A stretch of 64,000 nt of DNA from Mycolicibacterium sp. P9-64 (GCF_008329605.1 NZ_NPKO01000001.1:124001-188000); one strand, 5' to 3'. Counted from the stretch's first letter, positions 39,208 through 48,157 are shown. Translations and numbers: made by a program. The notes: generated by a model from the sequence alone, not told the origin.

Positions 39208-40923
39208 ATGACCAGCACCGTGTCCAAGTCCGCCAAGGACGCCCCAGATGGCAAGGTGCCATCCAGGAAGGGCCCTCCGGTCGACCGCGTCGTCTTCGTG
39301 GTGGCCGCAGTTCTCGCCATCGCCTTCGTGACCTGGGGGGTGATCGCGCCGAAGAAGATGGACGATCTCACCGGCAAGGCCATGTCCTGGGTGACCGGAT
39401 CATTCGGTTGGCTGTTCATCCTGACCAGCGCCGCGTTCGTGGTGTTCTCCGCCTATCTGGCTCTGAGCAGGTACGGCAACATCAAGTTGGGCCCGGACGA
39501 CTCCGTGCCCGAGTTCTCCAAGTTCTCCTGGGTGTCGATGATGTTCGCCACCGGCATGGGCATCGGCCTGATGTTCTACGGCGTAGCCGAACCGCTGTTC
39601 CACCTCAATGCCCCGCCGATGGGGATGGCCGAGCCCGGCACGCCCGCTGCCGCGCAGCTCGCGATGGAATACACGTTCTTCCACTGGGGCTTCCACCCGT
39701 GGGCGATGTACGCCGTGATCGGCCTGTCCATCGGGTACTTCGCCTACCGCAAGCGCAACGGCAACCTGGTGTCCGGGGCGTTCCGGCCGCTCATGGGTGA
39801 CCGGGTCGACCGGGCACCTGGCAAGGCGATCGACGTCGTCGCGATCTTCGCCACCCTGTTCGGCTCCGCGACGTCGCTCGGGCTGGGGGCGCTGCAGATC
39901 ACCGGTGGAATCGACAGGATCTTCGGGCACGGCGGCAATTCCAAGCTGCTGGCCGTCGGGGTGATCGCGTTCCTCACCGCGTGCTTCGTCATCTCCGCGG
40001 TCAGCGGCATCGAGCGCGGCGTCAAGTGGCTGTCCAACGCCAACGCTATTGCGGCCGCACTGTTGGCGCTGTTCCTATTCGTGGTGGGGCCAACGGTATT
40101 CATCCTTGGCACCTTCACCGAGTCGCTCGGCGGCTACCTGACGAATCTGCCGACGATGAGCTTCCGCGACGGTGTGTTCGACTCGGGAGTGGCCGCGCCG
40201 TGGCTGTCGGACTGGACGATCTTCTACTGGGCGTGGTGGATCTCGTGGACGCCGTTCGTCGGCATGTTCATCGCCCGAATCTCGAAGGGCCGCACCATCC
40301 GTGAGTTCGTGGTCTACGTGATCCTGGTCCCGAGCTTCGTATCGTTCGTCTGGTTCTCGATCCTCGGTGGCTCGGCGTTCGACTTGCAGCTCAACCAGGG
40401 CAAGGACATGGGCGCGATCGTCAACGCTGGCATGGAAGGTGCGCTGTTCGAGACGCTCGGAAGCTTCCCGCTGGGGGCGTTCACGTCCGCACTCGCGGTG
40501 TTCCTCATCGCGATCTTCTTCGTCACCGGCGCGGACAGTGCCTCGATCGTGATGGGCATGCTCAGTCAAAACGGGTGTGAGGAACCCCGACGCGGGTTGA
40601 TCGTCTTCTGGGGTGTCACGACCGGAGCCGTGGCAGCGGTGCTGCTGTGGGCCGGCGGCCTGAACGGCTTGCAGACGCTGGTGATCCTGGTGGCCGGCCC
40701 GTTCATGCTGGTGCTGATCGCGATGTGTCTGTCCACGTTGAAGGCATTGCGTGAGGAACCGTACGAATCGACGCTGCCACCACGGGTACGTCGCGCCGTG
40801 CTGCACGCCCAGCGGCAAGACCGGTTGCAGCACCAGTCGATCGCCCTTGCGACACTCGGGTGCGAGAGTGCCGACGAAGGGGAGGTCGAGAAGCGCACGG
40901 TCGCAACGGGAGTGGACGACTGA
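39208..40923 (+). CDS. BCCT family betaine/choline/carnitine transporter
   Basis: A 571-residue transporter with 12 predicted membrane helices. The signature MGIGLMFYGVAEPLFH and the Trp-rich segment IFYWAWWISWTPFVGMFIARIS form the trimethylammonium-binding region typical of BetP and CaiT. It imports a betaine-like osmolyte or nutrient with Na+ or H+. The ATG at 39208 has GGAGG upstream. The C-terminal hydrophilic tail is long and acidic at its end, as in osmosensing members. It is divergent from the carboxylate reductase pair and 2 bp from the convergent dehydrogenase gene. Confidence 0.9.
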   Translation: MTSTVSKSAKDAPDGKVPSRKGPPVDRVVFVVAAVLAIAFVTWGVIAPKKMDDLTGKAMSWVTGSFGWLFILTSAAFVVFSAYLALSRYGNIKLGPDDSVPEFSKFSWVSMMFATGMGIGLMFYGVAEPLFHLNAPPMGMAEPGTPAAAQLAMEYTFFHWGFHPWAMYAVIGLSIGYFAYRKRNGNLVSGAFRPLMGDRVDRAPGKAIDVVAIFATLFGSATSLGLGALQITGGIDRIFGHGGNSKLLAVGVIAFLTACFVISAVSGIERGVKWLSNANAIAAALLALFLFVVGPTVFILGTFTESLGGYLTNLPTMSFRDGVFDSGVAAPWLSDWTIFYWAWWISWTPFVGMFIARISKGRTIREFVVYVILVPSFVSFVWFSILGGSAFDLQLNQGKDMGAIVNAGMEGALFETLGSFPLGAFTSALAVFLIAIFFVTGADSASIVMGMLSQNGCEEPRRGLIVFWGVTTGAVAAVLLWAGGLNGLQTLVILVAGPFMLVLIAMCLSTLKALREEPYESTLPPRVRRAVLHAQRQDRLQHQSIALATLGCESADEGEVEKRTVATGVDD

Positions 40924-40925
40924 CG

Positions 40926-41723
40926 TTAGTTGTGTGAGATCCGCTTGTTGACCAGCCTCGTCAACCACGCCGGCGAGAACCGCGAGCCCAACGCCAAGGA
41001 CTTCGCCTGCGACCCCACTGGGTAGTGCACCTGGTGGAGCACCCGACGCGGCCAGGAGGGGTTGACGGCCTTGACGATGTCGTCGGCGATGTCCTGGGCG
41101 GTCAGGCGGATGCCCAGCGATTCCGTCGTGCCGGTCTTGATGTCCTCGGTCATTGCGGTTTGCACGTACAGCGGCCACATGGCGACCAGCCGGATGCCGT
41201 ACCGATTCCACTCGATGTCGAGTGCCTCGGTGATGGCGCGGACGAAGAACTTCGTCGCACTGTAGTTCGCGAGTTCGGGCTGGCCGTAGATCGCCGATGC
41301 GGACGCCAGGTTGACGACGACGGCGCCGGGCGTGGCCTTCAGGAAGGGAAACGCGGCGTGCAGTCCGTTGACCACGCCCTTCGTGTTGATGTCGATCTCC
41401 TTGTGGTGCGCCCGCACGGCGATGTCCTCGAAACGGCCGGCCAGCAGGATGCCCGCGTTGTTGATCATCACGTCCAGCCGGCCGTCGGCGGCCTGCACGA
41501 ACTCGGCGACCCGTTCGGCCATCTCGTCGGGGTCGGTGACGTCCAGATGGCCGGTGATCACACGCGCGCCGAGCTCGTCGATCTCGTCGGTCAACGACTT
41601 CAGGCCGACCTCGTCGATGTCGTATGCCCCGACCAGGTAACCGTTCTTGGCGAAGGACAGCGCGGTCGCGCGGCCGATGCCTGCGGCGGCACCGGTAATG
41701 AAGACGGACTTCTGGTTGTTCAT
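40926..41723 (-). CDS. SDR family NAD(P)-dependent oxidoreductase
   Basis: A 265-residue classical short-chain dehydrogenase. Cofactor motif TGAAAGIG (near residue 10), NNAG, and the catalytic Ser with YSATK are all present. The C-terminal extension (PVGSQAKSLALGSRFSP) is common to mycobacterial SDRs acting on lipid-like alcohols, but the substrate is unknown. ATG at 41723 gives MNNQKSVFITGAA. It converges on the BCCT gene. Confidence 0.87.
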   Translation of the reverse strand: MNNQKSVFITGAAAGIGRATALSFAKNGYLVGAYDIDEVGLKSLTDEIDELGARVITGHLDVTDPDEMAERVAEFVQAADGRLDVMINNAGILLAGRFEDIAVRAHHKEIDINTKGVVNGLHAAFPFLKATPGAVVVNLASASAIYGQPELANYSATKFFVRAITEALDIEWNRYGIRLVAMWPLYVQTAMTEDIKTGTTESLGIRLTAQDIADDIVKAVNPSWPRRVLHQVHYPVGSQAKSLALGSRFSPAWLTRLVNKRISHN

Positions 41724-41777
41724 GTGGTCATGATGTCTCGTGCAGGCGCATGCTTGGGGTGCACCAAAGGAGTGGCC

Positions 41778-42026
41778 ATGCGAATACTCGCGAGCCTCGC
41801 CATACCGGGTTGCCTGGTCGCACTCGGCCTGGCCGGATTGATCGCTGCGCCGATGGCCGCCGCGGACTGCAACAACTCCAGCGGGACTACGGTCTGCGCG
41901 CAGGGCGACATCCGCGGCACGCACGCCCCTCCGCCGTCGCGGCCTGACTACCCGTTTGCCTTCGGGTACGGCTGCGGTTACATCTGCTACGGCGGTTTCG
42001 GGTCGTCGGTACCCGTCGGGCCCTAA
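41778..42026 (+). CDS. Small secreted protein
   Basis: An 82-residue protein with a signal peptide (MRILASLAIPGCLVALGLAG, then AAPMAAADC) and a short mature part rich in Gly, Pro, Tyr and Cys (four Cys, likely two disulfides). AAAGGAG precedes the ATG at 41778. No family function is recognised. It abuts the convergent lysE-like gene with no gap. Confidence 0.75.
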   Translation: MRILASLAIPGCLVALGLAGLIAAPMAAADCNNSSGTTVCAQGDIRGTHAPPPSRPDYPFAFGYGCGYICYGGFGSSVPVGP

Positions 42027-42626
42027 CTAGGTCAGGACCAGCGAGGCGCCAAGGGCGATCATCATGACGGCGATGAAGCCGTCGAGAAAGCGCCAGGTCA
42101 GCGGCGTCGCGAACAGGCCGGCCAGGCGTCGGGCGCCGAGTCCGAGGCTGACGAACCACACGGCGCTTGCCGCGACCGCGCCGACGCCGAACAGCCAGCG
42201 ACTGTCCTGGTGTTGGTTGGCCAAGGCGCCAAGCAGCACGACGGTGTCCAGGTAGACGTGCGGGTTGAGGAACGTCAACGCCGCACACGTGAGAAGGACG
42301 GCGCCCAGTCGCGCAGGTGCGGCGTCGGCCGGGGTCAGCGCCGACGGCCGCCATGCCCGGCGCGCAGCCAATAGTCCGTAGCCCCCCAGGAACGCGGCCC
42401 CGCCGAACTTGGCGACGTTCACCGCGCCCGGGTGCGCGTTGACCAGTGCACCGAACCCCGCGATGCCCGTCGCGATGAGCACGATGTCGGACACCGTGCA
42501 CATGGCCACCACGGGCAACACGTGCTCGCGGCGGATCCCCTGACGCAGGACGAACGCGTTCTGTGCGCCGATGGCCGCGATCAGCGTGAAGCACGCGACG
42601 AATCCGACGAGTAGGGGTGAGTTCAC
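42027..42626 (-). CDS. LysE/ArgO family amino-acid exporter
   Basis: A 199-residue inner-membrane exporter with six segments. The LysE signature [16 protein letters not shown] lies in the first helix region, and [15 protein letters not shown] in the fourth. It exports basic amino acids. The usual divergent LysR-type regulator (LysG/ArgP) is absent here; only about 150 bp with a direct repeat AGCAGTAC (42654 and 42686) lie upstream. The start is GTG 42626. Confidence 0.87.
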   Translation of the reverse strand: MNSPLLVGFVACFTLIAAIGAQNAFVLRQGIRREHVLPVVAMCTVSDIVLIATGIAGFGALVNAHPGAVNVAKFGGAAFLGGYGLLAARRAWRPSALTPADAAPARLGAVLLTCAALTFLNPHVYLDTVVLLGALANQHQDSRWLFGVGAVAASAVWFVSLGLGARRLAGLFATPLTWRFLDGFIAVMMIALGASLVLT

Positions 42627-42774
42627 GTCACCGACGCTAGGTGCGACGGCCGTAGCAGTACAGCTAATGATTCTTCAGTTGGATTAGCAGTACTAATGCG
42701 CGGTGATCTCGTCGCCGACGCTGCGGTCGAGGTCCAACCCAATGTCGAGGACGTCGCCGTTCATCGATCGCTGC

Positions 42775-43893
42775 TCACCGCTGCCCGGTGATCTTCGCGC
42801 CGATGTCGCGGGCGAGGGTCCATCCCATGCTGCCGACGCTGGGTGTGCACACGCGCACGTCGACGACGGTGTTCTTGCGGGCTGACATCGCATGCTGGCA
42901 TTGGCGACCGTCGGTGCCGGTGGGCGGGAAGATGAAGACGTTGTTGGTGCCGAGGGTGTTGGCGCTGATGGCGACCTTGGCGTGTTGGGGCTCCCCGTTG
43001 CCGACGATCTGGGTGATGTCGGTGTACTTGCACGCCTGCCAGTCGGCGAACTGCCCGTCGACGAAGGATTGCGCTTCGGCCGCGCTGGGGAACGATGCGA
43101 TCGCCTGGAGCACACCGATACGTTGTGGGTCGTTGTTGAGGCCCTGGACGGCGATTCCGGTGAAGCTCGAACCTCGGTAGACCGAGTCGATGCCGGGCAT
43201 CACCGCGCCGGTGCAGCTGTCGGGGGTGATGGTGGCACCGCTGAGCGGCGCGGTCTGGACCGCTGAGGGTGTCATTACCGCGTTGTCGACGAGCTGGGTG
43301 ATCTCGGGCACCGAGGCGAGCAGGCCCTTCAAGGCGGTGGGAGGGACGACGTCCCCGGACGTCGGTTCGGAGGAGGAGCCAGTCGGCGGGGCGGCCGCGG
43401 TGCTCGATGCAGAGGTACTTGCCGTCGGGGATGCCGCCTCGGACGTCGACGATCGTGCGGCGGTCGTCGACGAGTCGCCACCTCGGGTGACGAATACCGT
43501 TACGGCAACGGCGATTACGACAAGGGCGAGAGCGCCGATGCCGAGCAGGCCCCACCGCGGCCCCTTCGGCGGTTTCGGGGTCACCGGCGGATACGGATTG
43601 GGCGGGTAGGGCCCAGGGGGCACCGGTGGTACCCACGCGCCGCCGCCGGGCGGTGGCGGCGAACTGGGCCCGGGTGGAGTGTTCCATCGGGGGTCCCACT
43701 GCCCGGGTTGGGGAGGTGACATCGGTGGCGGAGGTGCCTGCCGTGGCGGTGGGCTCATCGGCGGTGGGGTGCTGTGCTGCGGCGTCTTCGGCACGACGGT
43801 GGTGGCCTCGCCGTCGTCGGCGGCGGGGCCACGTTGGGTGCCGGGCCAGTCGGTGGTCATCTCGGCGTCGCGGTCGTCGTCGGGTGTGTTCAT
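42775..43893 (-). CDS. PknH-type extracellular sensor domain protein without a kinase
   Basis: A 372-residue bitopic protein. Residues 1-110 are cytosolic and Pro-rich with the motif EATTVVPKTP, a likely phospho-Thr site for FHA domains. One membrane helix (GLLGIGALALVVIAVAVTVF) follows, then a Ser/Thr linker and a PknH C-terminal-like domain with Cys pairs (DSCTGAV, WQACKY, QCQHAM, VRVCTP). In M. tuberculosis this domain is the sensor of kinase PknH and of PknH-like lipoproteins. It is the last gene of a - strand run; its ATG overlaps the stop of a decayed copy of the same domain. Confidence 0.82.
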   Translation of the reverse strand: MNTPDDDRDAEMTTDWPGTQRGPAADDGEATTVVPKTPQHSTPPPMSPPPRQAPPPPMSPPQPGQWDPRWNTPPGPSSPPPPGGGAWVPPVPPGPYPPNPYPPVTPKPPKGPRWGLLGIGALALVVIAVAVTVFVTRGGDSSTTAARSSTSEAASPTASTSASSTAAAPPTGSSSEPTSGDVVPPTALKGLLASVPEITQLVDNAVMTPSAVQTAPLSGATITPDSCTGAVMPGIDSVYRGSSFTGIAVQGLNNDPQRIGVLQAIASFPSAAEAQSFVDGQFADWQACKYTDITQIVGNGEPQHAKVAISANTLGTNNVFIFPPTGTDGRQCQHAMSARKNTVVDVRVCTPSVGSMGWTLARDIGAKITGQR

Positions 43894-44114
43894 CGAGTTG
43901 AGCCTGCCTTATTGGTGGGGATGCGGTTGGAGATCTGAGCGACTAGCGAAGGCGCTTGAGCGCTCCCGCCTGGACTGCAGATCTGCACGTCGATCACGAT
44001 ATTGCCTTGAGCCTTGAGTGCGCGTTGGCAGCCCAGTCCACTGGATTGCCGAGAACGCCTCGCTACCGTCGTTGATGAGCGCGACGGCGGTCAGCTCGTC
44101 GTCGCTGTCGTGTG
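43892..44114 (-). pseudogene. Decayed PknH-type sensor domain tail
   Basis: Between the stop of the 44115 gene and the start of the 42775 gene, translation gives SDDELTAVALIND in one frame, then after a shift near 44035 GLGCQRALKAQGNIVIDVQ followed by ICSPGGSAQAP and VAQISNRIP. This is the end of a PknH sensor domain (CQRAL, IVIDV) without its N-terminal part or membrane segment. Its TGA overlaps the next ATG (ATGA). I infer a paralogue removed by deletion and frameshift. Confidence 0.7.
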
Positions 44115-45056
44115 TCACGTGCTGGCCTCGATCTTGGCGGTGATCTGGGCGACCACCTCATCGACGGGCTTGGTTGGGCTCAGCCCGCACAGTTCGAGCT
44201 CGATGACGATGTTGTCGACCGAGGTCATCGAATCGTGGCACGCCCAACCGCCTGCGCCTTCCTGGGTGAACGTCATCCCGATGCCGCCACCCGTGTCGGA
44301 GAACTCGCTGGAGTTCCAGTAGTCGTTGGGCGCACTGGCGTCTGCGGCGACCTTGAGGTTCATGCTGCGGTTGACGCAGCGCTGCCATGCGGTCTTGCTG
44401 GTGTCGACGAACTTGCGCGCGGTGGCGGCGTCGGGGAAGTTCACGACCGCCTGAATCAATGACTGGTTGTCCTGGGGGGTGGGGTCGTCCTGGGTGGCCA
44501 GGAACTGCCTGCGCACTGCTTGCCATCCGCTGCCCTCGTGCTCGTTGGCGGCGGCGGGCACTCCCACGTTGCAGTCGTCGTCGACCGTGGCTTGATGCGC
44601 CGTCATCTGGGTGTAGATCCGATCCGAGCGCTCCTCGCGGGGGCCGAGCGGGCCGGTGCCGAAGATCTTGCCGGCTTCAGCTCGGGTGAGCAGAAGCTCG
44701 TCCATCGCTGACACCGGAACTGCGGCCACCGGGGCCGCTGCTTCCGGCGGAGTGGGTGAACCGCTCTCACCGCTGCCGAGCGGCCACCACACGATCGCGG
44801 AGGCGACGGCGCCGAGCACGGTGACACCGGCGATTGCGCCCACCCACCGGCGGCCACGGCGCTGGCGGTTCGACGGGATCCACTGGGGGCCAACGGGATA
44901 CGGCATCGACGTCGGGTGCCCGGTGAATGTGGCGCCGTAGCCGCCCGCCTGCGGGCCGCCCCACTGCGGAGGTATCTGCGGCTGCCCGTAGGGGCGCTGT
45001 TGTGCGGGTATGCCGGTGCGGTTCTCGCCCCAGGCGTTGGGGGTGTTGGGATACAT
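44115..45056 (-). CDS. PknH-type extracellular sensor domain protein
   Basis: A 313-residue bitopic protein with a Pro/Gly/Gln-rich cytosolic N-terminus (about 68 residues), one membrane helix (WVGAIAGVTVLGAVASAIVW) and a PknH-like sensor domain. The domain has the usual order MDELLLTRAEAGKIFGTGPL, DDDCNVG, WQRCVNR, GWACHDSM and ELCGL, so the two disulfides of the family are kept. ATG 45056 has AGGAGA upstream; ATG 45095 is an alternative. It lies in a - strand run with WhiB and the secreted sensor-like gene. Confidence 0.82.
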   Translation of the reverse strand: MYPNTPNAWGENRTGIPAQQRPYGQPQIPPQWGGPQAGGYGATFTGHPTSMPYPVGPQWIPSNRQRRGRRWVGAIAGVTVLGAVASAIVWWPLGSGESGSPTPPEAAAPVAAVPVSAMDELLLTRAEAGKIFGTGPLGPREERSDRIYTQMTAHQATVDDDCNVGVPAAANEHEGSGWQAVRRQFLATQDDPTPQDNQSLIQAVVNFPDAATARKFVDTSKTAWQRCVNRSMNLKVAADASAPNDYWNSSEFSDTGGGIGMTFTQEGAGGWACHDSMTSVDNIVIELELCGLSPTKPVDEVVAQITAKIEAST

Positions 45057-45096
45057 CAACGTCTCCTGTGCGTCGTAGGGCGCGGCCGCGACCATG

Positions 45097-45684
45097 TCAG
45101 TACTTGCTGATTCCTGCGACCCTGAACGTCGCCTTGGTCAGCGCGTAGTAGTCGTCGGTGTTGGTGGTGAAGACGTCTTTGGTGACCGATTGGCCGGGTG
45201 CGAGGTTGGTTGCGTAGAAGGTGTCTTCGGCGATGCGGTCACCGTTGGCGTCCACCGCCTCGATCTGGATGTTGTACATGGCGGCTTTCTCACTGCCCTT
45301 GTTCTTCACGGTGACGGACAGTTTGCCGACCGTCAGGCTGGAGTACGTGCGATCCCTGGTGAAGGTGCCGAACTCGACGTCGATCTCGTCGTCGAGGATC
45401 TGTTCGGTGTTTCCGCCGTTCGAGTTGCTCAGCATCTCGTTGCTGTCGCTCATCACCTTGTCGAAGAACACGAGCGGCGCGACGAACATGAAGAAGGCCA
45501 CCACGATCGCGGCGACGCCGCAGATGACCGCGATGATCACGCCGGTGTTGCGCTTCTTCGTGGGTGCTGGCGGATAGCCGTAGCCGGTGGGCGGCATGGG
45601 TGCCGGGGCCCCGTAGCCGTACGGAGGAGTCGACTGCTCGTACGGGTTGGACTGCCAGCCTGAATGCGGTGATGGGTAGGACAT
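45097..45684 (-). CDS. Membrane-anchored beta-sandwich (FxLYD-like) protein
   Basis: A 195-residue protein with a Pro/Tyr-rich N-terminus (GYGAPAPMPPTGYGYPP), one membrane helix (VIIAVICGVAAIVVAFFMFV) and an extracellular domain whose pattern KLSVTVKNKGSEKAAMYNIQ then APGQSVTKDVF is that of FxLYD or similar Ig-like beta-sandwiches. Such domains may help sensing or lipid binding, but no function is known. It is 40 bp from the next gene in the same run. Confidence 0.65.
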   Translation of the reverse strand: MSYPSPHSGWQSNPYEQSTPPYGYGAPAPMPPTGYGYPPAPTKKRNTGVIIAVICGVAAIVVAFFMFVAPLVFFDKVMSDSNEMLSNSNGGNTEQILDDEIDVEFGTFTRDRTYSSLTVGKLSVTVKNKGSEKAAMYNIQIEAVDANGDRIAEDTFYATNLAPGQSVTKDVFTTNTDDYYALTKATFRVAGISKY

Positions 45685-45739
45685 GTCGGGTGACCTTTCT
45701 TGAAAGCTTTGGGGTGTAGTGGGTTTGGGGTTGGCGGGG

Positions 45740-46222
45740 CTAGGCGGTGGCGGCGGTGGGCAGCGCCTGCGAAGCAGGTGTGCGTGGCTGCCGCAAATGT
45801 GTCACCGTGGGAGCGGCCTCATGGCTCGCGGCGTTCAGCAGTGAGGCGTTGCTGGGGTGAGTGCGAGGGTCGATGGTGCCCTCGGCGATGCCTCGTAGGA
45901 TTTCGCGTTGGGCGTTCAACACGGGAACCTTGCGGGCCAGGTCGCCTGGCAGCTGCACGGCTGCCCACACGCCGTAGGTGACGTCCTGTTTCAGGGCTTC
46001 CTTGGCGCAGCGGCGCTGCTGGGCCAGCGGGCAATGCAGCAGGCAAGCGGTACGCGCGGCTTCGGACAGGCGTGCCGCACGCTGCATCACCTCCAAAGTC
46101 GGACCCCCCATGTCTCCGTCTTCACGTTCGGTGTGCCCGCCGAAGAAGAGATCTGGGTCGGAGCTGCACGGAGCAGTAGCGGTGTCGATCAGAAGAGCGG
46201 TTGCAATGGTGTTGGAGTGCAT
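45740..46222 (-). CDS. WhiB-family iron-sulfur regulator
   Basis: A 160-residue WhiB-like protein. Four cysteines in family spacing lie in PCSSDPDLFF and TACLLHCPLAQQRRC and bind [4Fe-4S]. The usual GVWGG turn is GVWAAVQLPG, a divergent form. WhiB proteins bind the primary sigma factor to change promoter choice in response to redox or stress. It has a long C-terminal tail. It lies 37 bp after the secreted sensor-like gene, so it is probably produced with the sensor proteins. The operon position links redox sensing to this island. Confidence 0.83.
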   Translation of the reverse strand: MHSNTIATALLIDTATAPCSSDPDLFFGGHTEREDGDMGGPTLEVMQRAARLSEAARTACLLHCPLAQQRRCAKEALKQDVTYGVWAAVQLPGDLARKVPVLNAQREILRGIAEGTIDPRTHPSNASLLNAASHEAAPTVTHLRQPRTPASQALPTAATA

Positions 46223-46259
46223 GATGATTCGCCGTATCCGTAGTGGGAGATGTGTGGGC

Positions 46260-47000
46260 TTAAACCGACTGTGAGTTGGCGTTGTCGGCGATTGCCTGGG
46301 TGATCTTGACGGCCTGTTCCTCGGCGCGGCCCGTCGAGCAGGACATCACGTCGATGAAGATGTCGCGGTAGGTGGCGATCGCGCGCTCGCAGGTGCTGCC
46401 GCTGTCGACCGAGGTCTGGGCCAAGGTGACGATGGTGCGGGCGTCGTTGACGCGGGGTGCGTCGAGGACCCAGGAGTCGCCGCCTGCGTTGACGGTCATG
46501 CCCTTGCAGTCCGCCCATGCGTTGGCGGTCGCCGTCATGTGGGCAAGGGCTTCGCGCTTGCTGTCCAGTTGCACGACCGCCTCGGTGACGATCAGGTTCG
46601 TCTGCGAACCCTCGTCGGAGAGCACCTTGAACGCGACGTCCTGTGGGTCGGTGTCGGCGTAGGAGGCTGCTTGGGCCGGACTGTATGCGCTGATGCACTG
46701 GGAGGGCCGGACGGTCCCCGTTCCGAGCTTGTTGCCGGACTTGACCTCGTCGAGATTGCGGACACCGAGCATGCTGCCTGCCTCGTGGTCGGTGACGAGC
46801 AGGGCCTCCAGGCTCGTCGTTCCTGTGAAGGTCGGGAGCGGCGCGGCGGGTGCCGCGGCGGCGGTGCCTGCGCTGGCGGCGACGGCCACGCCGGCAAGCA
46901 CGCTGGCCGTGGCCAGTCGGACCACGGTGGGCCGGGCGAGGGCGGGCGTGCGGCGAACGACGAGTGCGCGGGCCTTGTTCTGGCGGGCGGTGATGCTCAT
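46260..47000 (-). CDS. Secreted PknH-type sensor-like protein
   Basis: A 246-residue protein with a long signal peptide (basic MSITARQNKARALVVRR, then hydrophobic to AAAAP) and a mature domain patterned like the PknH sensor (LLVTDHEAGSMLGV, SQCISAYSP, WADCKGMTV, CERAIATYRDIFIDVMSC). It has no membrane anchor after the signal. The ATG at 47000 follows GAGAGGT. It is the first gene of the - strand run and is divergent from an FHA gene. Confidence 0.75.
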   Translation of the reverse strand: MSITARQNKARALVVRRTPALARPTVVRLATASVLAGVAVAASAGTAAAAPAAPLPTFTGTTSLEALLVTDHEAGSMLGVRNLDEVKSGNKLGTGTVRPSQCISAYSPAQAASYADTDPQDVAFKVLSDEGSQTNLIVTEAVVQLDSKREALAHMTATANAWADCKGMTVNAGGDSWVLDAPRVNDARTIVTLAQTSVDSGSTCERAIATYRDIFIDVMSCSTGRAEEQAVKITQAIADNANSQSV

Positions 47001-47351
47001 GGGCTGACCTCTCGGTGGAAGTGAACTGAAGTTGTAGCGATGCGACGACTATAAGCATAGCAAGAGTCATAGCGCAAGAGGGGAGTTGAATCGGGCTGCT
47101 GGCGACGTGTTGAAGTCCATCGCAAATGGCCTATGAACTGCATATACAGCTGTCCATCGCGCGGGATGCTGCGTCGAGACATCGACTCGGAGGATGCCGA
47201 ATCGTCGCAGTTTGGCGGTGATTATCGGCGCGACGCTTCAACTATTACTTGCAATGTTGAAGCGGTATGGGCTACGTTTTCAACAAGTTGAAGCACCTCA
47301 GTGCTACGACTGTCACTCCGCAATGTCGTCGATGCTCAGACAGGGGAAGCC
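47001..47351. promoter_or_regulatory. Divergent control region with repeated GTTGAAGC half-sites
   Basis: The 351 bp between the sensor-like gene and the FHA gene hold no supported gene. GTTGAATC (47085-47092) and GTTGAAGT (47109-47116) are single half-sites; CGCTTCAAC (47234-47242) and GTTGAAGCG (47256-47264) form a 9-bp inverted repeat; TTCAAC-AA-GTTGAA (47279-47292) is a compact palindrome. A -10-like TATGCT lies at 47059-47054 for the - strand gene. These look like operators for a regulator such as the FHA-XRE protein of the same island. Confidence 0.58.
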
Positions 47352-48014
47352 GTGGACATCGCCTCCGCCGATCGCCGTGGGCCGACTAACGCCGCCGGCG
47401 ACGACCTGCTGGTGTGCGTCAACGGAGCACGGCTGCTCCGCCGCGCCGTCGACGGAGAATTCATCATCGGTCGCGAAGTCCCGCCGTCGCACATTCGGAT
47501 CGAGCACCCGGGGATCTCACGCCTCCACGTGCGCCTCTTGCCTGGGGCACATTGGGAGCTCGTCGACTACGACAGCCGAAACGGCGTGTATCTGGACGGG
47601 CATCGGGTCGAATACGAAACGCCGATCACCGACGGCATGACCGTGCATCTCGGCGCCTACGACGGAATTCCCGTCACCTTCCTCTATGTCCCCGCCGAGC
47701 AGTCGCGCCTGTCCGACCGCGAAGCCCCCGACTTCGATGGCGAGATCACCGAGGTCATCACCCCGGCCATTCGGCGGGCGCTACTGATCGATGCCGCCGC
47801 CCTGACACTGGCCAAGGTCGACAAGGCCATCGGCGGCCTGCCCCCGCCAGGCGATCCCCGGTTCGCTGCGGAGTCTGAGCCGCTGCTGAACCGACTGGCT
47901 GAACTCGAAAACTCACTGGGCGCCATTCCAGCCGTCGACGACGGAGGTGGCGCGGAAATGCTGCGCACCATCACGCGCGTGTACGCCAGCCTGCTCGCGC
48001 TTGCCGGCGCATAG
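47352..48014 (+). CDS. FHA domain protein
   Basis: A 220-residue cytosolic protein. The forkhead-associated domain spans roughly residues 20-115, with GEFIIGRE, ISRLHVRL and DSRNGVYLDGHRV holding the phospho-Thr-contacting Arg, Ser/His and Asn. The rest is helical (IRRALLIDAAALTLAKVDKA) and resembles the middle part of the FHA-XRE protein at 54052, so they are paralogues; this one lacks the helix-turn-helix parts. The GTG at 47352 has AGGGGAAG upstream; a GTG at 47301 would overlap the operators. It likely reads phosphorylation by the island's kinase. Confidence 0.8.
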   Translation: MDIASADRRGPTNAAGDDLLVCVNGARLLRRAVDGEFIIGREVPPSHIRIEHPGISRLHVRLLPGAHWELVDYDSRNGVYLDGHRVEYETPITDGMTVHLGAYDGIPVTFLYVPAEQSRLSDREAPDFDGEITEVITPAIRRALLIDAAALTLAKVDKAIGGLPPPGDPRFAAESEPLLNRLAELENSLGAIPAVDDGGGAEMLRTITRVYASLLALAGA

Positions 48015-48102
48015 TCGACGTCCCGTCACCCCGCTGCGGTGCGAATGTCGTTGGTGGCCTGTTCCTCTCGGGTATGCGTGCCAGCGAGTCGGCCACAAAG
48101 GC

Positions 48103-48138
48103 ATCCTGGCCGGTGACGTCATCGTCACCGGCCAGGAT
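48103..48138. terminator. Bidirectional terminator hairpin between convergent genes
   Basis: ATCCTGGCCGGTGAC (48103-48117) pairs perfectly with GTCACCGGCCAGGAT (48124-48138) over a 6-nt loop, giving a 15-bp stem between the FHA gene and the DUF4189 gene. Confidence 0.75.
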
Positions 48139-48157
48139 TGGGAGAAGAGCTCGACGA

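Noticed and set aside
42693..42767. 23-residue frame MNGDVLDIGLDLDRSVGDEI... upstream of lysE
   Set aside because: Too short and without a clear match; it might be another sensor-domain tail, but the similarity is too weak to claim.
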